DNA from: Aeromicrobium camelliae
GTDB lineage: Bacteria > Actinomycetota > Actinomycetes > Propionibacteriales > Nocardioidaceae
Length of the DNA stretch: 64,000 nucleotides
Reading direction: 5' to 3'
Assembly: GCF_003850045.1 (NCBI RefSeq)
Contig: NZ_RQJX01000006.1
Coordinates: forward strand, 84,988 to 148,987
Made by a program: the position numbers and the translations under genes. Below the pieces are notes generated by a model that worked only from the letters and a program-made list of their open reading frames with translations, searched no databases and had not been told where the DNA came from. Below are positions 24,657 to 39,021 of this stretch, piece by piece; the stretch's first letter is position 1, and every line of letters begins with the position of its first letter.

Positions 24657-25916
24657 TCAGATCTGACCTTCCTTGAACTCCACTGGCTCGAACGTGTTGT
24701 CGGCCTTGTACTGGTAGATACCGATCGACGCAGCGGTCGGGCTACCTGTGTCGCCGAACTCGATCGGGCCGGAGACACCGTCGTAATCGATGTCCTCGCC
24801 CTGCTCGAGCAGCTCCTTGCACTCAGCGAACGTCGTGCACTTGGTACCGCCCGAGGAGACGTCCTGCATCTTCGACGCGATGGCCTGGCCCGAGTCGTTC
24901 TCCGCGGCGATCGCGGCCAGCGCCACCAGGATCGTGGCGTCGTAGGACTCCGGACCGTAGGTGAAGCTGTCGAGGTTCGGGTCGACGCTCAGCAGTCGCT
25001 GCCGCAGGTCATCGCTGAGCTCGGCACCGGGGTAGGTCGCACGGACGCCCTCGAGCGTGCCCGGGGGAAGATCACCGCTGTAGTCGGCCGTGTTGCCGTC
25101 GACGAAGTAGGTCTGCACGTCCTGCGGGCCGACACCAGCGCTGATCAGCTCGGGGATGATCTTGGTCGTCTCGTTGAAGGCGACCAGGACCACCGCGTCG
25201 GGCTTGGCGTTGGCGACCTCCTGGATCTCCGAACCGAAGGTCGAGGCGTTGGCGTCGTAGAGCACCTTCGCGCCCACCTCGCCGCCGGCATCGGTGAAGA
25301 CCTTCTCGATCTGGTCCGAGAGCGCCTCGCCGTAGGCATCCTGACGGGCGAGGATGGCGACGTTCTGCGCGCCGTCCTCGGCCAGCAGGTTCGCCATCAC
25401 CGCACCCTGGAGGATGTCGGACGGGGCGGTGCGGAAGTACAGGCCCTTGTCGTCATACTCGTCGAAGGTCGTCGAGGTGTTGGCCGGCGAGATCTGCAAG
25501 ACGCCGGCGCCGACGATCTTGTCGATCACCGCGAGCGAGACGCCCGAGGCCGCCGCGCCGACGATGACGTCCGCGTTGGCGTTGAGCAGCTTGTCGGTTT
25601 CGCCGGGTGCGATATTGGGGGTGCCGTCACCGGAGTCGGCCTTGACGCCCTTGACTTCCTGGCCGAGGACGCCGCCCGCCTCGTTGATCTCCTGGATCGC
25701 GAGGTCGACGCCCGCGAATTCCGGAGGGCCGAGGAATGCGAGGTCACCCGTCTGAGGCAACAGCGCGCCGATGGTCAGGACACCGTCGCCCTCGGGGATC
25801 TCGGTGCTGTCACCGGCTTCGTCGTCACTGCCGCCACCGCCACCGCAGGCAGCCAGCACGAGAGCACTCGCGCTGGCCACGGCGGCAAGGCGCAGCGTGT
25901 TGCGTGTGCGCTTCAT
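24657..25916 (-). CDS. livK: Branched-chain amino acid ABC substrate-binding lipoprotein
   Basis: Type I periplasmic-binding protein anchored as a lipoprotein, 419 aa. The signal MKRTRNTLRLAAVASASALVLAACG ends in the lipobox LAAC with a Gly/Ser linker after the Cys. The mature domain begins LTIGALLPQTGDLAFLGPPEFAGVDLAIQEINEAGGVLG, the family's first lobe, and includes GAAASGVSLAV and LYFRTAPSDILQGAVMA. It is transcribed towards livHMGF from its own promoter region, so binding protein and permease are controlled separately. ATG at 25916 has GGAGG 5 nt upstream; a TTG one codon earlier is less likely. Confidence 0.93.
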   Translation of the reverse strand: MKRTRNTLRLAAVASASALVLAACGGGGGSDDEAGDSTEIPEGDGVLTIGALLPQTGDLAFLGPPEFAGVDLAIQEINEAGGVLGQEVKGVKADSGDGTPNIAPGETDKLLNANADVIVGAAASGVSLAVIDKIVGAGVLQISPANTSTTFDEYDDKGLYFRTAPSDILQGAVMANLLAEDGAQNVAILARQDAYGEALSDQIEKVFTDAGGEVGAKVLYDANASTFGSEIQEVANAKPDAVVLVAFNETTKIIPELISAGVGPQDVQTYFVDGNTADYSGDLPPGTLEGVRATYPGAELSDDLRQRLLSVDPNLDSFTYGPESYDATILVALAAIAAENDSGQAIASKMQDVSSGGTKCTTFAECKELLEQGEDIDYDGVSGPIEFGDTGSPTAASIGIYQYKADNTFEPVEFKEGQI

Positions 25917-26054
25917 CAATCCTCCGTGTGAGTGATACGGCGCGCAGGCAGGTATCCCGCACGCGTTGGAGAAAATCTAATGCGCTTTTGTGACGTTGGG
26001 CGCACTCCTGCGTGATTGCTGTGTTTCGTAGTCAAGTTGTAATCGACGACACAC

Positions 26055-26660
26055 TCAGCGCCCAAGCGACGGCCCCTGCTCGATCACGGCCTCGGCCACC
26101 TGACGCATCGACAGCCGGAGATCCATCGCCGTCTTCTGGATCCAGCGGAACGCATCCGGCTCGCTCAGGTCGAGCGTGGACTGCAGGACCGACTTGGCCC
26201 GCTCCACGGCCTTGCGTGCCGCCAACTGCTCGGACAGATCGCTGACCTCGGCCTCCAGGTGGGCGATCTCGGCGAACCGGCTCCGGGCCATCTCGATCGC
26301 GGGAACCAGGTCCGAGGGCGTGAACGGCTTGACGAGATAGGCCATCGCGCCGGCCTCGCGTGCGCGCTCGACCAGCTCGCGCTGGCTGAACGCGGTCAGC
26401 ATGACGACCGGAGCGATGCGCGCGCGGGCGATCTGGGATGCCGCGGCGATACCGTCGAGCTTGGGCATCTTGACGTCCATGACGACGAGGTCGGGGCGAT
26501 GTTCCATCGCGAGAGCGACCGCCTGTTCACCGTCGGCGGCCTGCCCCACGACCTCATAGCCCTCTTCGGCGAGCATCTCGGCGATGTCCATGCGGATGAG
26601 TGCCTCGTCCTCGGCGATCACGACGCGCGGAGGGGTCGGGGCATTCGTCTGGGAAGTCAC
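26055..26660 (-). CDS. pdtaR: ANTAR-domain response regulator (PdtaR-like antiterminator)
   Basis: A 201-aa two-domain regulator. The receiver domain (about residues 12–125) has EDEALIR (acidic pocket), VVMDVKMPKLDG (phospho-acceptor Asp), MLTAFSQ (Thr) and YLVKPFTPSDL (Lys). The C-terminal ANTAR domain (about 140–200) has KAVERAKSVLQSTLDLSEPDAFRWIQKTAMDLRLSMRQVAEAVI, which binds paired RNA hairpins and prevents termination. The M. tuberculosis homologue is activated by the kinase PdtaS; no kinase is next to it here. The GTG start lies 32 nt from the tRNA-Leu gene, which runs the other way. Confidence 0.93.
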   Translation of the reverse strand: MTSQTNAPTPPRVVIAEDEALIRMDIAEMLAEEGYEVVGQAADGEQAVALAMEHRPDLVVMDVKMPKLDGIAAASQIARARIAPVVMLTAFSQRELVERAREAGAMAYLVKPFTPSDLVPAIEMARSRFAEIAHLEAEVSDLSEQLAARKAVERAKSVLQSTLDLSEPDAFRWIQKTAMDLRLSMRQVAEAVIEQGPSLGR

Positions 26661-26692
26661 CCCGTAAGGTTATCGCCGCACCTAGGGTGCGA

Positions 26693-26775
26693 GCCGGGTT
26701 GGCGGAATGGTAGACGCGATGGTCTCAAAAACCATTGTCCGCAAGGGCGTGCGGGTTCGAATCCCGCACCCGGCA
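26693..26775 (+). tRNA. tRNA-Leu (anticodon CAA)
   Basis: Folds as a class II tRNA: acceptor GCCGGGT pairs with ACCCGGC, discriminator A at 26775, D-arm from 26702, anticodon stem ATGGT/ACCAT around the loop CTCAAAA (anticodon CAA), long variable arm with GTCC/GGGC, T-arm GCGGG-TTCGAAT-CCCGC. The 3' CCA is not encoded. It decodes UUG. Confidence 0.95.
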
Positions 26776-26907
26776 CGTCCCACGCGGCCGAACTCGGCGC
26801 GTGAGATCCGGGGCCAGGCGACCGATCTACCGGCGGAGCCGCGGGCCGGCCTTGCCGGCACCGTTGCGTGGGCACGCGCGTTCCGCCGCGACCCTCGTTG
26901 TCTCCCC

Positions 26908-26964
26908 GTGGGTTTCTCGCACTTCTCCAGGTGAACTCACCCGGAGGAGTGACGAGAAACCCAC
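26908..26964. repeat. Long hairpin 1 in the tRNA-Leu–pyk gap
   Basis: Arms 26908–26934 and 26937–26964 pair over about 27 bp with one bulge and two imperfect pairs; the outer 12 bp (GTGGGTTTCTCG) are perfect. It is about 130 nt from the tRNA end and not next to a stop codon, so it looks more like a REP-type intergenic element than a terminator. Confidence 0.6.
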
Positions 26965-27024
26965 GTCACCTGGTAATCCGCCCCGCTGATCTCGTATGGC
27001 GGAAGCTGCGGCGCCACTCCCTCA

Positions 27025-27083
27025 ACTTCTGGCACGTTGTGGCCCTGATCCAGCCCGGAAAAGGGCCACAACTGGCCAGAAGT
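27025..27083. repeat. Long hairpin 2 in the tRNA-Leu–pyk gap
   Basis: Arms 27025–27046 and 27062–27083 are 22 bp each and complementary except near the middle (CAC against CCA), with a 15-nt loop. It lies 47 nt past the pyk stop and could terminate pyk. A further 8-bp pair (27097–27104 with 27124–27131) overlaps the pyk stop. The rest of the 354-nt gap holds no gene I can support. Confidence 0.55.
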
Positions 27084-27129
27084 CGCGAGGGCTGGCGACC
27101 CGCGCAGGTTGCGAGAGGGCGGCCGCGGG

Positions 27130-28587
27130 TCAGCTCGGGGTTTCGTCGAGCTCGTAGGCCGGGACGACCTTGTTGATCGCATCGCCCATCTGGTGGACGC
27201 GCAGCGCGTTGGTCGAGCCGGGGATGCCCGGAGGGGCGCCGGCGACGATGACGACGTTGGTGCCCTCGGCGCACTTGCCGATCTCCAGCAGCGCGCGGTC
27301 GACCTGCAGCACCATCTGGTCGGTGTGCCGGACCTCGGGAACCCGGAAGGTCTCGACGCCCCAGGTCAGCGCGAGCTGGTTGCGCACCTTCTCGTGCGGC
27401 GTGAACGCGATGACCGGGATGTACGAGCGGTAGCGCGCCATGCGCTGCGCGGTGTCGCCGCTGGTGGTGAAGGCCACGACGTACTCGGCCTGCACCGCCT
27501 CGGCGACCTCGGCAGCGGCGCGGCAGATGATGCCGCGCTTCGTGCGCGCCTTCCACGTGTAGGCCGCCATCCGCGGAAGACCGTGATCCTCGGTCGACGC
27601 GATGATGCGCGACATGATCTTGACGGTCTGGACCGGGAACTGGCCGACGCTCGTCTCGCCCGAGAGCATGACCGCGTCCGCGCCGTCGAGCACCGCATTG
27701 GCGACGTCCGAGGCCTCGGCGCGGGTCGGACGGGGCGCGGAGATCATCGACTCGAGCATCTGCGTCGCGACGATCACCGGCTTGGCGTTGCGGCGAGCCT
27801 TCTCGATGATCTGCTTCTGCACGAGCGGCACGTCCTCGAGCGGGAGCTCGACGCCGAGGTCACCGCGAGCGACCATGAAGCCGTCGAAGGCGTCCATGAT
27901 GTCGTCGAGGTTCTCGACCGCCTGGGGCTTCTCGATCTTGGCGATGACGGGGACGAACACGTCCTCCTCGGCCATGATCCGGCGCACGTCCTCGGCGTCG
28001 GCGGCATTGCGCACGAACGACAACGCGATGAAGTCCACGCCGGCGCGCAGCGCGAACCGCAGGTCGTCGACGTCCTTCTCGCTGAGCGCCGGAACGCTGA
28101 CGTTGACGCCGGGGAGGTTGATGCCCTTGTTGTTGCTCACCGGGCCCGGCACCTCGACGGTCGTGACGACGTCCGTGTCGGTCACCTCGGTGGCACGCAA
28201 GCGCACGCGCCCGTCGTCGATGAGGATCTCGTCGCCGGGAGCGACGTCTCCGGGCAGACCCTTGAACGTCGTCGACGCCCGGGTCTGGTCACCGACGACG
28301 TCGTCGGTGGTGATGGTGAAGGTGTCGCCGTACTTGAGCTCATACGGTCCGTCCTTGAAGCGGCCGAGCCGGATCTTGGGACCCTGGAGGTCGGCGAGCA
28401 CGGCGATGGCCTTGCCCGTCGCTTCGGCGGCCCGGCGGACGCGCTCCAGTCGCTTGAGCTGCTCATCCTGGTCGCCATGGCTCATATTGAGCCGCGCGAC
28501 ATCCATGCCCGCGATGGCGAGTTCGAGGATGCGCTCAGCAGTGTCAGTGGCCGGTCCGAGGGTGCAGACGATCTTGGCTCTACGCAC
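27130..28587 (-). CDS. pyk: Pyruvate kinase
   Basis: Final step of glycolysis: phosphoenolpyruvate plus ADP to pyruvate plus ATP. The 485-aa product begins [19 protein letters not shown], with LNMSHGD near residue 38 (substrate-binding loop), the B domain at about 70–165, then [21 protein letters not shown] (Mg-binding AxGDLG) and [12 protein letters not shown] with the family Lys/Glu residues. The allosteric C-domain (about 345–480) has [15 protein letters not shown] and ends in a short tail. Length and order are normal. ATG start; the nearest gene on the same strand upstream is gltD, which ends about 107 nt away beyond a hairpin. Confidence 0.97.
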   Translation of the reverse strand: MRRAKIVCTLGPATDTAERILELAIAGMDVARLNMSHGDQDEQLKRLERVRRAAEATGKAIAVLADLQGPKIRLGRFKDGPYELKYGDTFTITTDDVVGDQTRASTTFKGLPGDVAPGDEILIDDGRVRLRATEVTDTDVVTTVEVPGPVSNNKGINLPGVNVSVPALSEKDVDDLRFALRAGVDFIALSFVRNAADAEDVRRIMAEEDVFVPVIAKIEKPQAVENLDDIMDAFDGFMVARGDLGVELPLEDVPLVQKQIIEKARRNAKPVIVATQMLESMISAPRPTRAEASDVANAVLDGADAVMLSGETSVGQFPVQTVKIMSRIIASTEDHGLPRMAAYTWKARTKRGIICRAAAEVAEAVQAEYVVAFTTSGDTAQRMARYRSYIPVIAFTPHEKVRNQLALTWGVETFRVPEVRHTDQMVLQVDRALLEIGKCAEGTNVVIVAGAPPGIPGSTNALRVHQMGDAINKVVPAYELDETPS

Positions 28588-28639
28588 GCCTCCAGCCTAG
28601 TGGCGCGCAGAAGCTACTCGCGAGTCCGGCTCGACGCGA

Positions 28640-28677
28640 ACGGCGGGCCCCAGGCCTTTCGACCCAGAGCCCGCCGT
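28640..28677 (-). terminator. Terminator hairpin of gltBD
   Basis: Arms 28640–28648 (ACGGCGGGC) and 28669–28677 (GCCCGCCGT) form a 9-bp stem 17 nt past the gltD stop, upstream of pyk on the same strand. Confidence 0.6.
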
Positions 28678-28693
28678 CACGTGTGCCGACGAC

Positions 28694-30149
28694 TCAGACC
28701 GTCATCGGCCGATCGGTCGGCTTGACCGGACGCGGCAGCGTCGACGAACCCGTGAGGTACGCGTCGACACCGGACGCCGCCGAGCGACCCTCGGCGATGG
28801 CCCACACGATGAGCGACTGTCCACGCCCGCAGTCACCCGCGACGAAGACGCCCTCCACGCTCGACATGAAGTTGGCGTCGCGGACGACGTTGCCGCGCTG
28901 GTCCAGCTCCAGCCCCAGCTGCTCGACGAGGCCCTCGCGCTGCGGCCCCGTGAAGCCCATCGCGAAGAGCACGAGCTGCGCCGGGAGCACCCGCTCGGTG
29001 CCCGGCACCTCCTCGAACTTGCCGTCGCGCATCTCGACCTCGCTGAGGCGAAGACCCGACACGTGGCCGTCCTCGCCGAGGAACTCCTTGGTCGAGACCG
29101 CGTACAGGCGCTCGCCGCCCTCCTCGTGGGCGGAGGCGATCCGGTAGATCATCGGATAGGTCGGCCACGGCTGGTTCTCCGGGCGGTCCTCGCCGGGCTG
29201 CGGCATGATCTCCAGGCTCGTCACGGACTTGGCACCCTGGCGGATGGCCGTGCCGAGGCAGTCCGCACCGGTGTCACCGCCACCGATGATGACGACGTCC
29301 TTGCCGGTCGCCACGATCTGGTCGGGGACCTCCTCGCCCACCGCGACGCGGTTGGCCTGCGGAAGGTACTCCATCGCCTGGTGGATGCCGGCCAGCTCGC
29401 GGCCCGGGATCGGCAGGTCCCGTCGGACCGTCGCGCCGATCGCGAGCACGACCGCGTCGTAACGCTCCTTGAGCTGGGCACCGGTGAGCTTCTCCCCCAC
29501 CTGCACGCCCGTACGGAAGACGGTGCCCTCGCGCTGCATCTGCTGGATGCGGCGGTCGACCTGCACCTTCTCCATCTTGAACTCGGGGATGCCGTAGCGC
29601 AGGAGTCCCCCGGGCTTGTCGTCACGCTCGTAGACCGCGACGGTGTGACCCGCCCGGGTCAGCTGCTGCGCCACGGCGAGACCCGCAGGCCCGGACCCGA
29701 CGACCGCGACCGTCTTGCCGGTGAGCCACTCGGGCGGCTGCGGCTTGACGTTGTCGTCCTCCCAGGCCTTGTCGATGATCGACACCTCGACGTTCTTGAT
29801 CGTCACCGGATCGCGGTTGATGCCGACGACGCAGGAGGTCTCGCACGGAGCGGGGCACAGCCGCCCGGTGAACTCCGGGAAGTTGTTCGTCGCGTGGAGC
29901 CGCTCGATCGCGTCGTCCCAGTCGTCGCGCCAGACCAGGTCGTTCCACTCCGGGATCAGGTTGCCCAGCGGGCAGCCCTGGTGGCAGAACGGGATGCCGC
30001 AGTCCATGCAGCGTCCGGCCTGCTCGGTGATGATCGGCAGGAGGGCGCGCCCCGGACCGCCGGGGTACACCTCCTTCCAGTCCTTGACCCGCTCCTCGAC
30101 CGGGCGACGCTCGGCCACTTGGCGCGGGGTGGTCATGAAGCCACGGGGA

Positions 30150-30157
<8 letters not shown>
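28694..30157 (-). CDS. gltD: Glutamate synthase small (beta) subunit
   Basis: NADPH-dependent flavoprotein subunit of glutamate synthase, 487 aa; passes electrons to GltB for conversion of 2-oxoglutarate plus glutamine to two glutamates. The N-terminus has the cysteines for [4Fe-4S] clusters ([21 protein letters not shown] and [13 protein letters not shown]). The FAD-binding GxGxxG is in [17 protein letters not shown], and the NADPH-binding one is in [20 protein letters not shown] at 30157 begins the family-typical ADPRGF sequence and overlaps the gltB stop by 8 nt; an ATG six codons later is less likely. Confidence 0.96.
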
Positions 30158-34685
<4,528 letters not shown>

Positions 34686-34840
34686 AGGAACCGTCCTCAC
34701 GTCGTCAGGAGATGCAGGGAGATGCGCTGTGCTCGGTGCTGGGCACCGGGGACGACGTTGGCCACGGACAGCAGACACAGTCTACACGAGGAGGCTGGGG
34801 CGGCTGTTCAGTCGGGGGCGGCCCAGGACGTGCCGAGGGG

Positions 34841-36325
34841 TCAGGTCAGCGAGCAGGACGGGGCCGGCGGGAGAGGTGCCGGGACACCGACGCTCGGCAT
34901 CCCGAGGCCCACCGCGCCGGGCCGCACGTCGGTCTTGCCCTGGCGCGCCTCCCACGCGTCGCCGGCGCGGGTGCGCCGCACTTCCAGTGGCGCGTCGTCG
35001 GCGACGAGGTGGTGCGGTGCCGCGTGGGTGACGCGGGTGATGACCATGTCGCCGGGACGCACCTCGTGATCGCCGGGCGCGAAGTGGACGAGCCGGTTGT
35101 CACGGGCGCGACCACTGAGCCGCTGCGTCTCCGCGTCCTTGCGGCCGCCGGCATGGGACTTGTCCGCTACGAGCAGCTCGACCACCTGGCCCTCGAGCCG
35201 GCGGCTCTCCGCCCACGCGACCTCGTCGACCAAGGTCGCGAGCCGCTCGTACCGCTCCTGCACGACCGCCTTGGGCAGCTGGTCGGGCAAGTCGGCGGCA
35301 GGAGTGCCGGGCCGCTGCGAGTACTGGAACGTGAAGGCGCTGCTGAACCGCGCCTCACGCACCACCTCGAGCGTCTGCTGGAAGTCCTCCTCGGTCTCAC
35401 CGGGGAAGCCGACGATGATGTCGGTGGTGATGGCCGCCTCGGGCATCGCCGATCGAACGCGCTCGAGGATGCCGAGGAACTTGTCACGGCGATACGAGCG
35501 CCGCATCGCCTTGAGGACACGGTCGGAGCCGGATTGAAGCGGCATGTGCAACTGCGGCATGACGTTGGGGGTCTCGGCCATCGCGGCGATGACGTCGTCA
35601 GTGAAGTCACGCGGATGCGGGCTGGTGAATCGCACCCGCTCGAGACCCTCGATCTCACCGCAGGCGCGCAGCAGCTTGGAGAACGCCTGACGGTCGCCGA
35701 ACTCGACGCCGTAGCTGTTGACGTTCTGGCCGAGCAGCGTCACCTCGACGACGCCGTCGGCCACGAGGGCCTCGATCTCGGCGAGGATGTCGCCCGGACG
35801 GCGGTCCTTCTCCTTGCCGCGCAGGCTCGGCACGATGCAGAACGTGCAGGTGTTGTTGCACCCGACGCTGATCGAGACCCACGCCGCGAACACGGAGTCG
35901 CGCTTGGTCGGCAGCGTCGACGGGAACACCTCGAGGGCGTCGAGGATCTCGACCTGCGACTCGGCTTCGATGCGGGCGCGCTCGAGAAGCACCGGCAGCG
36001 AGCCGATGTTGTGCGTTCCGAAGACCACGTCGACGTACGGCGCACGGCGGGTGATGGTCTCCTTGTCCTTCTGCGCCAGGCAGCCGCCCACGGCGATCTG
36101 CATGCCGGGGTTCTGCGCCTTCACGCTGGCGACGTGACCGAGGTTGCCGTACAGCTTGTTGTCGGCGTTCTCCCGCACCGCGCAGGTGTTGAAGACGACG
36201 AGATCGGGAGTCGTCCCCTGCTGGACCGGCTCGTAACCCGCGGTCTCCAGCAGTCCCGACAGACGCTCGCTGTCGTGGACGTTCATCTGGCACCCGTACG
36301 TGCGCACCTCATACGTCTTCGCCAT
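34841..36325 (-). CDS. miaB: tRNA-2-methylthio-N6-dimethylallyladenosine synthase (MiaB)
   Basis: Radical-SAM methylthiotransferase acting on A37 of tRNAs that read UNN codons. The 494-aa protein has an N-terminal UPF0004 domain with cysteines in [26 protein letters not shown] and [12 protein letters not shown], the radical-SAM CxxxCxxC in [19 protein letters not shown], and a C-terminal TRAM domain (about 375–445). The last about 45 residues are Pro/Ala-rich and not part of the family core. ATG at 36325 starts directly before [10 protein letters not shown]; a 10-codon longer reading is possible. Convergence or coupling with neighbours is not apparent. Confidence 0.96.
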   Translation of the reverse strand: MAKTYEVRTYGCQMNVHDSERLSGLLETAGYEPVQQGTTPDLVVFNTCAVRENADNKLYGNLGHVASVKAQNPGMQIAVGGCLAQKDKETITRRAPYVDVVFGTHNIGSLPVLLERARIEAESQVEILDALEVFPSTLPTKRDSVFAAWVSISVGCNNTCTFCIVPSLRGKEKDRRPGDILAEIEALVADGVVEVTLLGQNVNSYGVEFGDRQAFSKLLRACGEIEGLERVRFTSPHPRDFTDDVIAAMAETPNVMPQLHMPLQSGSDRVLKAMRRSYRRDKFLGILERVRSAMPEAAITTDIIVGFPGETEEDFQQTLEVVREARFSSAFTFQYSQRPGTPAADLPDQLPKAVVQERYERLATLVDEVAWAESRRLEGQVVELLVADKSHAGGRKDAETQRLSGRARDNRLVHFAPGDHEVRPGDMVITRVTHAAPHHLVADDAPLEVRRTRAGDAWEARQGKTDVRPGAVGLGMPSVGVPAPLPPAPSCSLT

Positions 36326-36645
36326 AACCCGACCAGGATACGCCGCCTCCACCATTACCCTGGCGCCCGTGCCGCGTACGGGCAGCGGAGCCGAGGACCA
36401 AGGAGCAGCGTTGGCAGGAGGTCGTGGCCGCGACCTTGAGTGCGGGGCTCGCGTGCAGGCTCGCCCTGTTCGCTGCTCGGTTTCCTCGGTGCCGGCCTGC
36501 TTGCCGGCGCGGTCCCGACGTGGAGGTCTTCGCCCTCGCGATGACGTGTCGCTCGCGCCTCCGAGCGATTACGTTTCGGTAACGGCCGGTCGCCACGGGG
36601 GTGGCGACGTTGCACTCCTTCGCCGGTTCCGATTGGCTAGGGCCC
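36326..36645. other. Intergenic region between miaB and gluA
   Basis: About 320 nt with no convincing gene. It contains the divergent promoters of miaB (minus) and gluA (plus). A weak promoter-like pair, TTGCAC at 36610–36615 and TTGGCT at 36633–36638, is 17 bp apart just before gluA. Open frames crossing it have no ribosome site or recognisable sequence. Confidence 0.4.
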
Positions 36646-37395
36646 ATGGTCGACACAGCTACGCCCATGGTGGCCATGCGCGGGGTCCAGAAGTGGTTCG
36701 GTGAGCTGCACGTGCTGCGGGACATCGACTTCGAGGTGGCCCCCGGCGAGGTCGTCGTGGTCATCGGTCCGTCCGGATCGGGCAAGTCCACGCTCTGCCG
36801 GACGATCAACCGTCTCGAGACGATCGACGAGGGCACGATCGAGGTCGACGGCAAGAAGCTCCCTGCCGAAGGCAAACAGCTCGCCGAGCTGCGCGCCGAC
36901 GTCGGCATGGTCTTCCAGTCCTTCAACCTCTTCGCCCATAAGACGGTCCTCGAGAACGTCACTCTCGGTCCGATCAAGGTCCGCGGCGTCAAGAAGGCCG
37001 ATGCCGAGAAGCGCGCCCACGAGCTCCTCGAGCGCGTCGGCGTCGAGGCGCAGGCCGGCAAGCTCCCCGCCCAGTTGTCCGGTGGTCAGCAGCAGCGCGT
37101 GGCGATCGCCCGCGCGCTGGCGATGGACCCCAAGGTCATGCTCTTCGACGAGCCCACGTCGGCGCTCGACCCGGAGATGATCAAAGAGGTCCTCGACACG
37201 ATGATCGACCTTGCCAAGGGCGGCATGACGATGATCGTGGTGACGCACGAGATGGGCTTCGCCCGCACCGCGGCCGATCGGGTCGTGTTCATGTCCGACG
37301 GCCGCATCGTCGAGGAGAACACGCCCGAGGAGTTCTTCACCAACCCCCAGAGCGATCGCGCCAAGGACTTCCTCGGCAAGATCCTCAAGCACTGA
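36646..37395 (+). CDS. gluA: Glutamate-type amino acid ABC transporter ATPase
   Basis: ATP-binding subunit of a polar amino acid (PAAT) transporter, 249 aa. Walker A is [19 protein letters not shown], the Q-loop is [20 protein letters not shown], the signature is [19 protein letters not shown], Walker B is [15 protein letters not shown] and the switch is [13 protein letters not shown] at 36646 was chosen, just before the conserved [14 protein letters not shown]; a GTG at 36601 and an ATG at 36667 are also possible. It is the first gene of gluABCD, and gluB follows after 19 nt with a strong ribosome site. Confidence 0.92.
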   Translation: MVDTATPMVAMRGVQKWFGELHVLRDIDFEVAPGEVVVVIGPSGSGKSTLCRTINRLETIDEGTIEVDGKKLPAEGKQLAELRADVGMVFQSFNLFAHKTVLENVTLGPIKVRGVKKADAEKRAHELLERVGVEAQAGKLPAQLSGGQQQRVAIARALAMDPKVMLFDEPTSALDPEMIKEVLDTMIDLAKGGMTMIVVTHEMGFARTAADRVVFMSDGRIVEENTPEEFFTNPQSDRAKDFLGKILKH

Positions 37396-37414
37396 GTCCC
37401 AGGAGGAACAGCAC

Positions 37415-38305
37415 ATGACATCCATCAAGGCCCGCTGGGCAGCGGTCGCCGCCGTCGCGGCGCTCACCCTGGCCGCGTGCGGTGACGCCGGTTCGACCGA
37501 CGACAGCTCGGACGCGCCCGGCTACGAGGTCGAGGACGTCACCTTCGACGACGGCACCCGCATGGCGGAGTTGAACGAGCAGGGCACCGTCAAGATCGGC
37601 GTCAAGTTCGACCAGCCCGGCATCGGCTTCCGCGCGGCCGGGTCCGACGAGCCCACCGGCTTCGACCCCGAGATCGGCAAGATCCTCGCCGCCAAGCTGG
37701 GCATCGAGGCCGACAAGATCGAGTGGGTCGAGACGATTTCGGCCAACCGGGAGCAGTTCCTGCAGAACGGCACCGTCGATTTCGTGATCGCCTCCTACTC
37801 CATCACCGACGATCGCCGTCAGGTCGTCGGCCAGGCCGGTCCGTACTACGTCACCGGCCAGAGCCTGCTCGTGGCCGCCGACGACGATTCGATCAACGGT
37901 CCCGACGACCTCGAGGGCAAGAAGGTCTGCTCGGTCACCGGCTCGACCCCGATCAAGCTGATCGAGGAGGAGTACGGCGCGACCCCGGCCGGCTTCGACA
38001 CCTACTCCGAGTGCGTCGACCAGCTCCTCAACGGTTCGGTCGACGCGGTGACGACCGACGCGGCCATCCTGCTCGGCTACGCCGCCGAGAACGAGGGCCA
38101 GCTCAAGGTCGTCGGCGAGCCCTTCTCCGAGGAGCGTTACGGCATCGGCTACAGCAAGGATTACCCGGAGCTGTGCGAGTTCATCAACGACTCGCTGACC
38201 TCCGCGTTCGAGGACGGCGACTGGGAGTCGGCGTTCGACGCGACGCTCGGCAAGGGCGGCAGCGAGGCGGGCGATCCGCCGGCGCTGGATCCCTGCCAGT
38301 CCTAA
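37415..38305 (+). CDS. gluB: Glutamate-type ABC transporter substrate-binding lipoprotein
   Basis: Extracytoplasmic binding protein of the PAAT family, 296 aa. Signal MTSIKARWAAVAAVAALTLAACG ends in lipobox LAAC. The mature part has KIGVKFDQPGIGFRAAG and PTGFDPEIGKILAAKLGI near residue 80, NGTVDFVIASYSITDDRRQVV and GKKVCSVTGSTP, the usual ligand-cleft segments for acidic or polar amino acids. A paired Cys (KKVCSV and SECVDQ) may form a disulphide. ATG at 37415 is preceded by AGGAGGAAC. A perfect hairpin follows the stop. Confidence 0.93.
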   Translation: MTSIKARWAAVAAVAALTLAACGDAGSTDDSSDAPGYEVEDVTFDDGTRMAELNEQGTVKIGVKFDQPGIGFRAAGSDEPTGFDPEIGKILAAKLGIEADKIEWVETISANREQFLQNGTVDFVIASYSITDDRRQVVGQAGPYYVTGQSLLVAADDDSINGPDDLEGKKVCSVTGSTPIKLIEEEYGATPAGFDTYSECVDQLLNGSVDAVTTDAAILLGYAAENEGQLKVVGEPFSEERYGIGYSKDYPELCEFINDSLTSAFEDGDWESAFDATLGKGGSEAGDPPALDPCQS

Positions 38306-38316
38306 CGTTCGTTCCG

Positions 38317-38352
38317 GTGGGCTGGGGCGGGAGCCTTCCCGCCCCAGCCCAC
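38317..38352 (+). terminator. Attenuator-type hairpin between gluB and gluC
   Basis: Arms 38317–38332 and 38337–38352 form a perfect 16-bp stem with a GCCT loop, 11 nt after gluB and 24 nt before gluC, inside the operon. It probably lowers permease relative to binding-protein expression or stabilises the gluAB message. Confidence 0.7.
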
Positions 38353-38376
38353 GCATGACTGTCGAGGAGGTGATCC

Positions 38377-39021
38377 ATGGACTGGCTGACCGACAACTAC
38401 GTCAACATCCTGCGCGGCTTCGGCGAGACGCTGCGGTTGCTCGGGGTGTCCGGCGCGCTGGCGCTCGTCGTGGGCACCCTGGTGGCGCTCGCCCGCGTCA
38501 GCCCGGTGCCCATCCTGCGCGGCGTGGGTGCGTTCTACGTCACGATCTTCCGTAACACTCCCCTGCTGGTGCTGATCCTCATCGCCTACTACGGGCTGCC
38601 CGAGATCGGCATCGACTTCGGCTTCTTCATCAACATCAGCCTCGCGATGGGCACCTACACGGCCGCCTTCGTGGCCGAGGCCATTCGTTCGGGCTTCAAC
38701 GGCGTTCCGCTCGGACAGGCGGAGGCGGCGCGCGCCATCGGTATGCCGTTCACGCAGTCGATGCGGCACATCGTGCTGCCGCAGGCGTTCCGCCTGGTCG
38801 TCCCGCCCATGGCGAGTGTCTACATCGCGCTGACGAAGAACACCTCGCTCGCGGCCACCTTCGGTATCGCCGAGGCGACCTTCCGCATGCGCGGTCTGTT
38901 CAATGACTACGCCTCGCAGATGATCCAGATCTTCCTGGGTATCTCGCTCGGTTACATCCTCATCGTCGCGGTGATCTCGTGGGTCGCCTCGGCGTTCGAA
39001 CGTCGATGGGCGGTGGCTTGA
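38377..39021 (+). CDS. gluC: Glutamate-type ABC transporter permease
   Basis: First permease of the PAAT transporter, 214 aa, with about five membrane helices. The sequence GFGETLRLLGVSGALALVVGTLVAL opens the family domain, FRNTPLLVLILIAYYGLPE follows near residue 54, and the EAA loop for ATPase contact is AEAARAIGMPFTQSMRHIVLPQAFR near residue 115. A near-perfect Shine–Dalgarno (GAGGAGGTGATCC) precedes the ATG. Its TGA overlaps the gluD ATG (TGATG). Confidence 0.92.
   Translation: MDWLTDNYVNILRGFGETLRLLGVSGALALVVGTLVALARVSPVPILRGVGAFYVTIFRNTPLLVLILIAYYGLPEIGIDFGFFINISLAMGTYTAAFVAEAIRSGFNGVPLGQAEAARAIGMPFTQSMRHIVLPQAFRLVVPPMASVYIALTKNTSLAATFGIAEATFRMRGLFNDYASQMIQIFLGISLGYILIVAVISWVASAFERRWAVA

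Noticed and set aside
25920..26054. A riboswitch or ANTAR target hairpin before livK
   Set aside because: No paired hairpin set or conserved riboswitch core could be made out; only an AT-rich -10-like stretch near 25974–25979 is visible.
36300..36704. Open frames on both strands across the miaB–gluA gap
   Set aside because: No ribosome site, no recognisable sequence, and they overlap the start regions of two clear genes.
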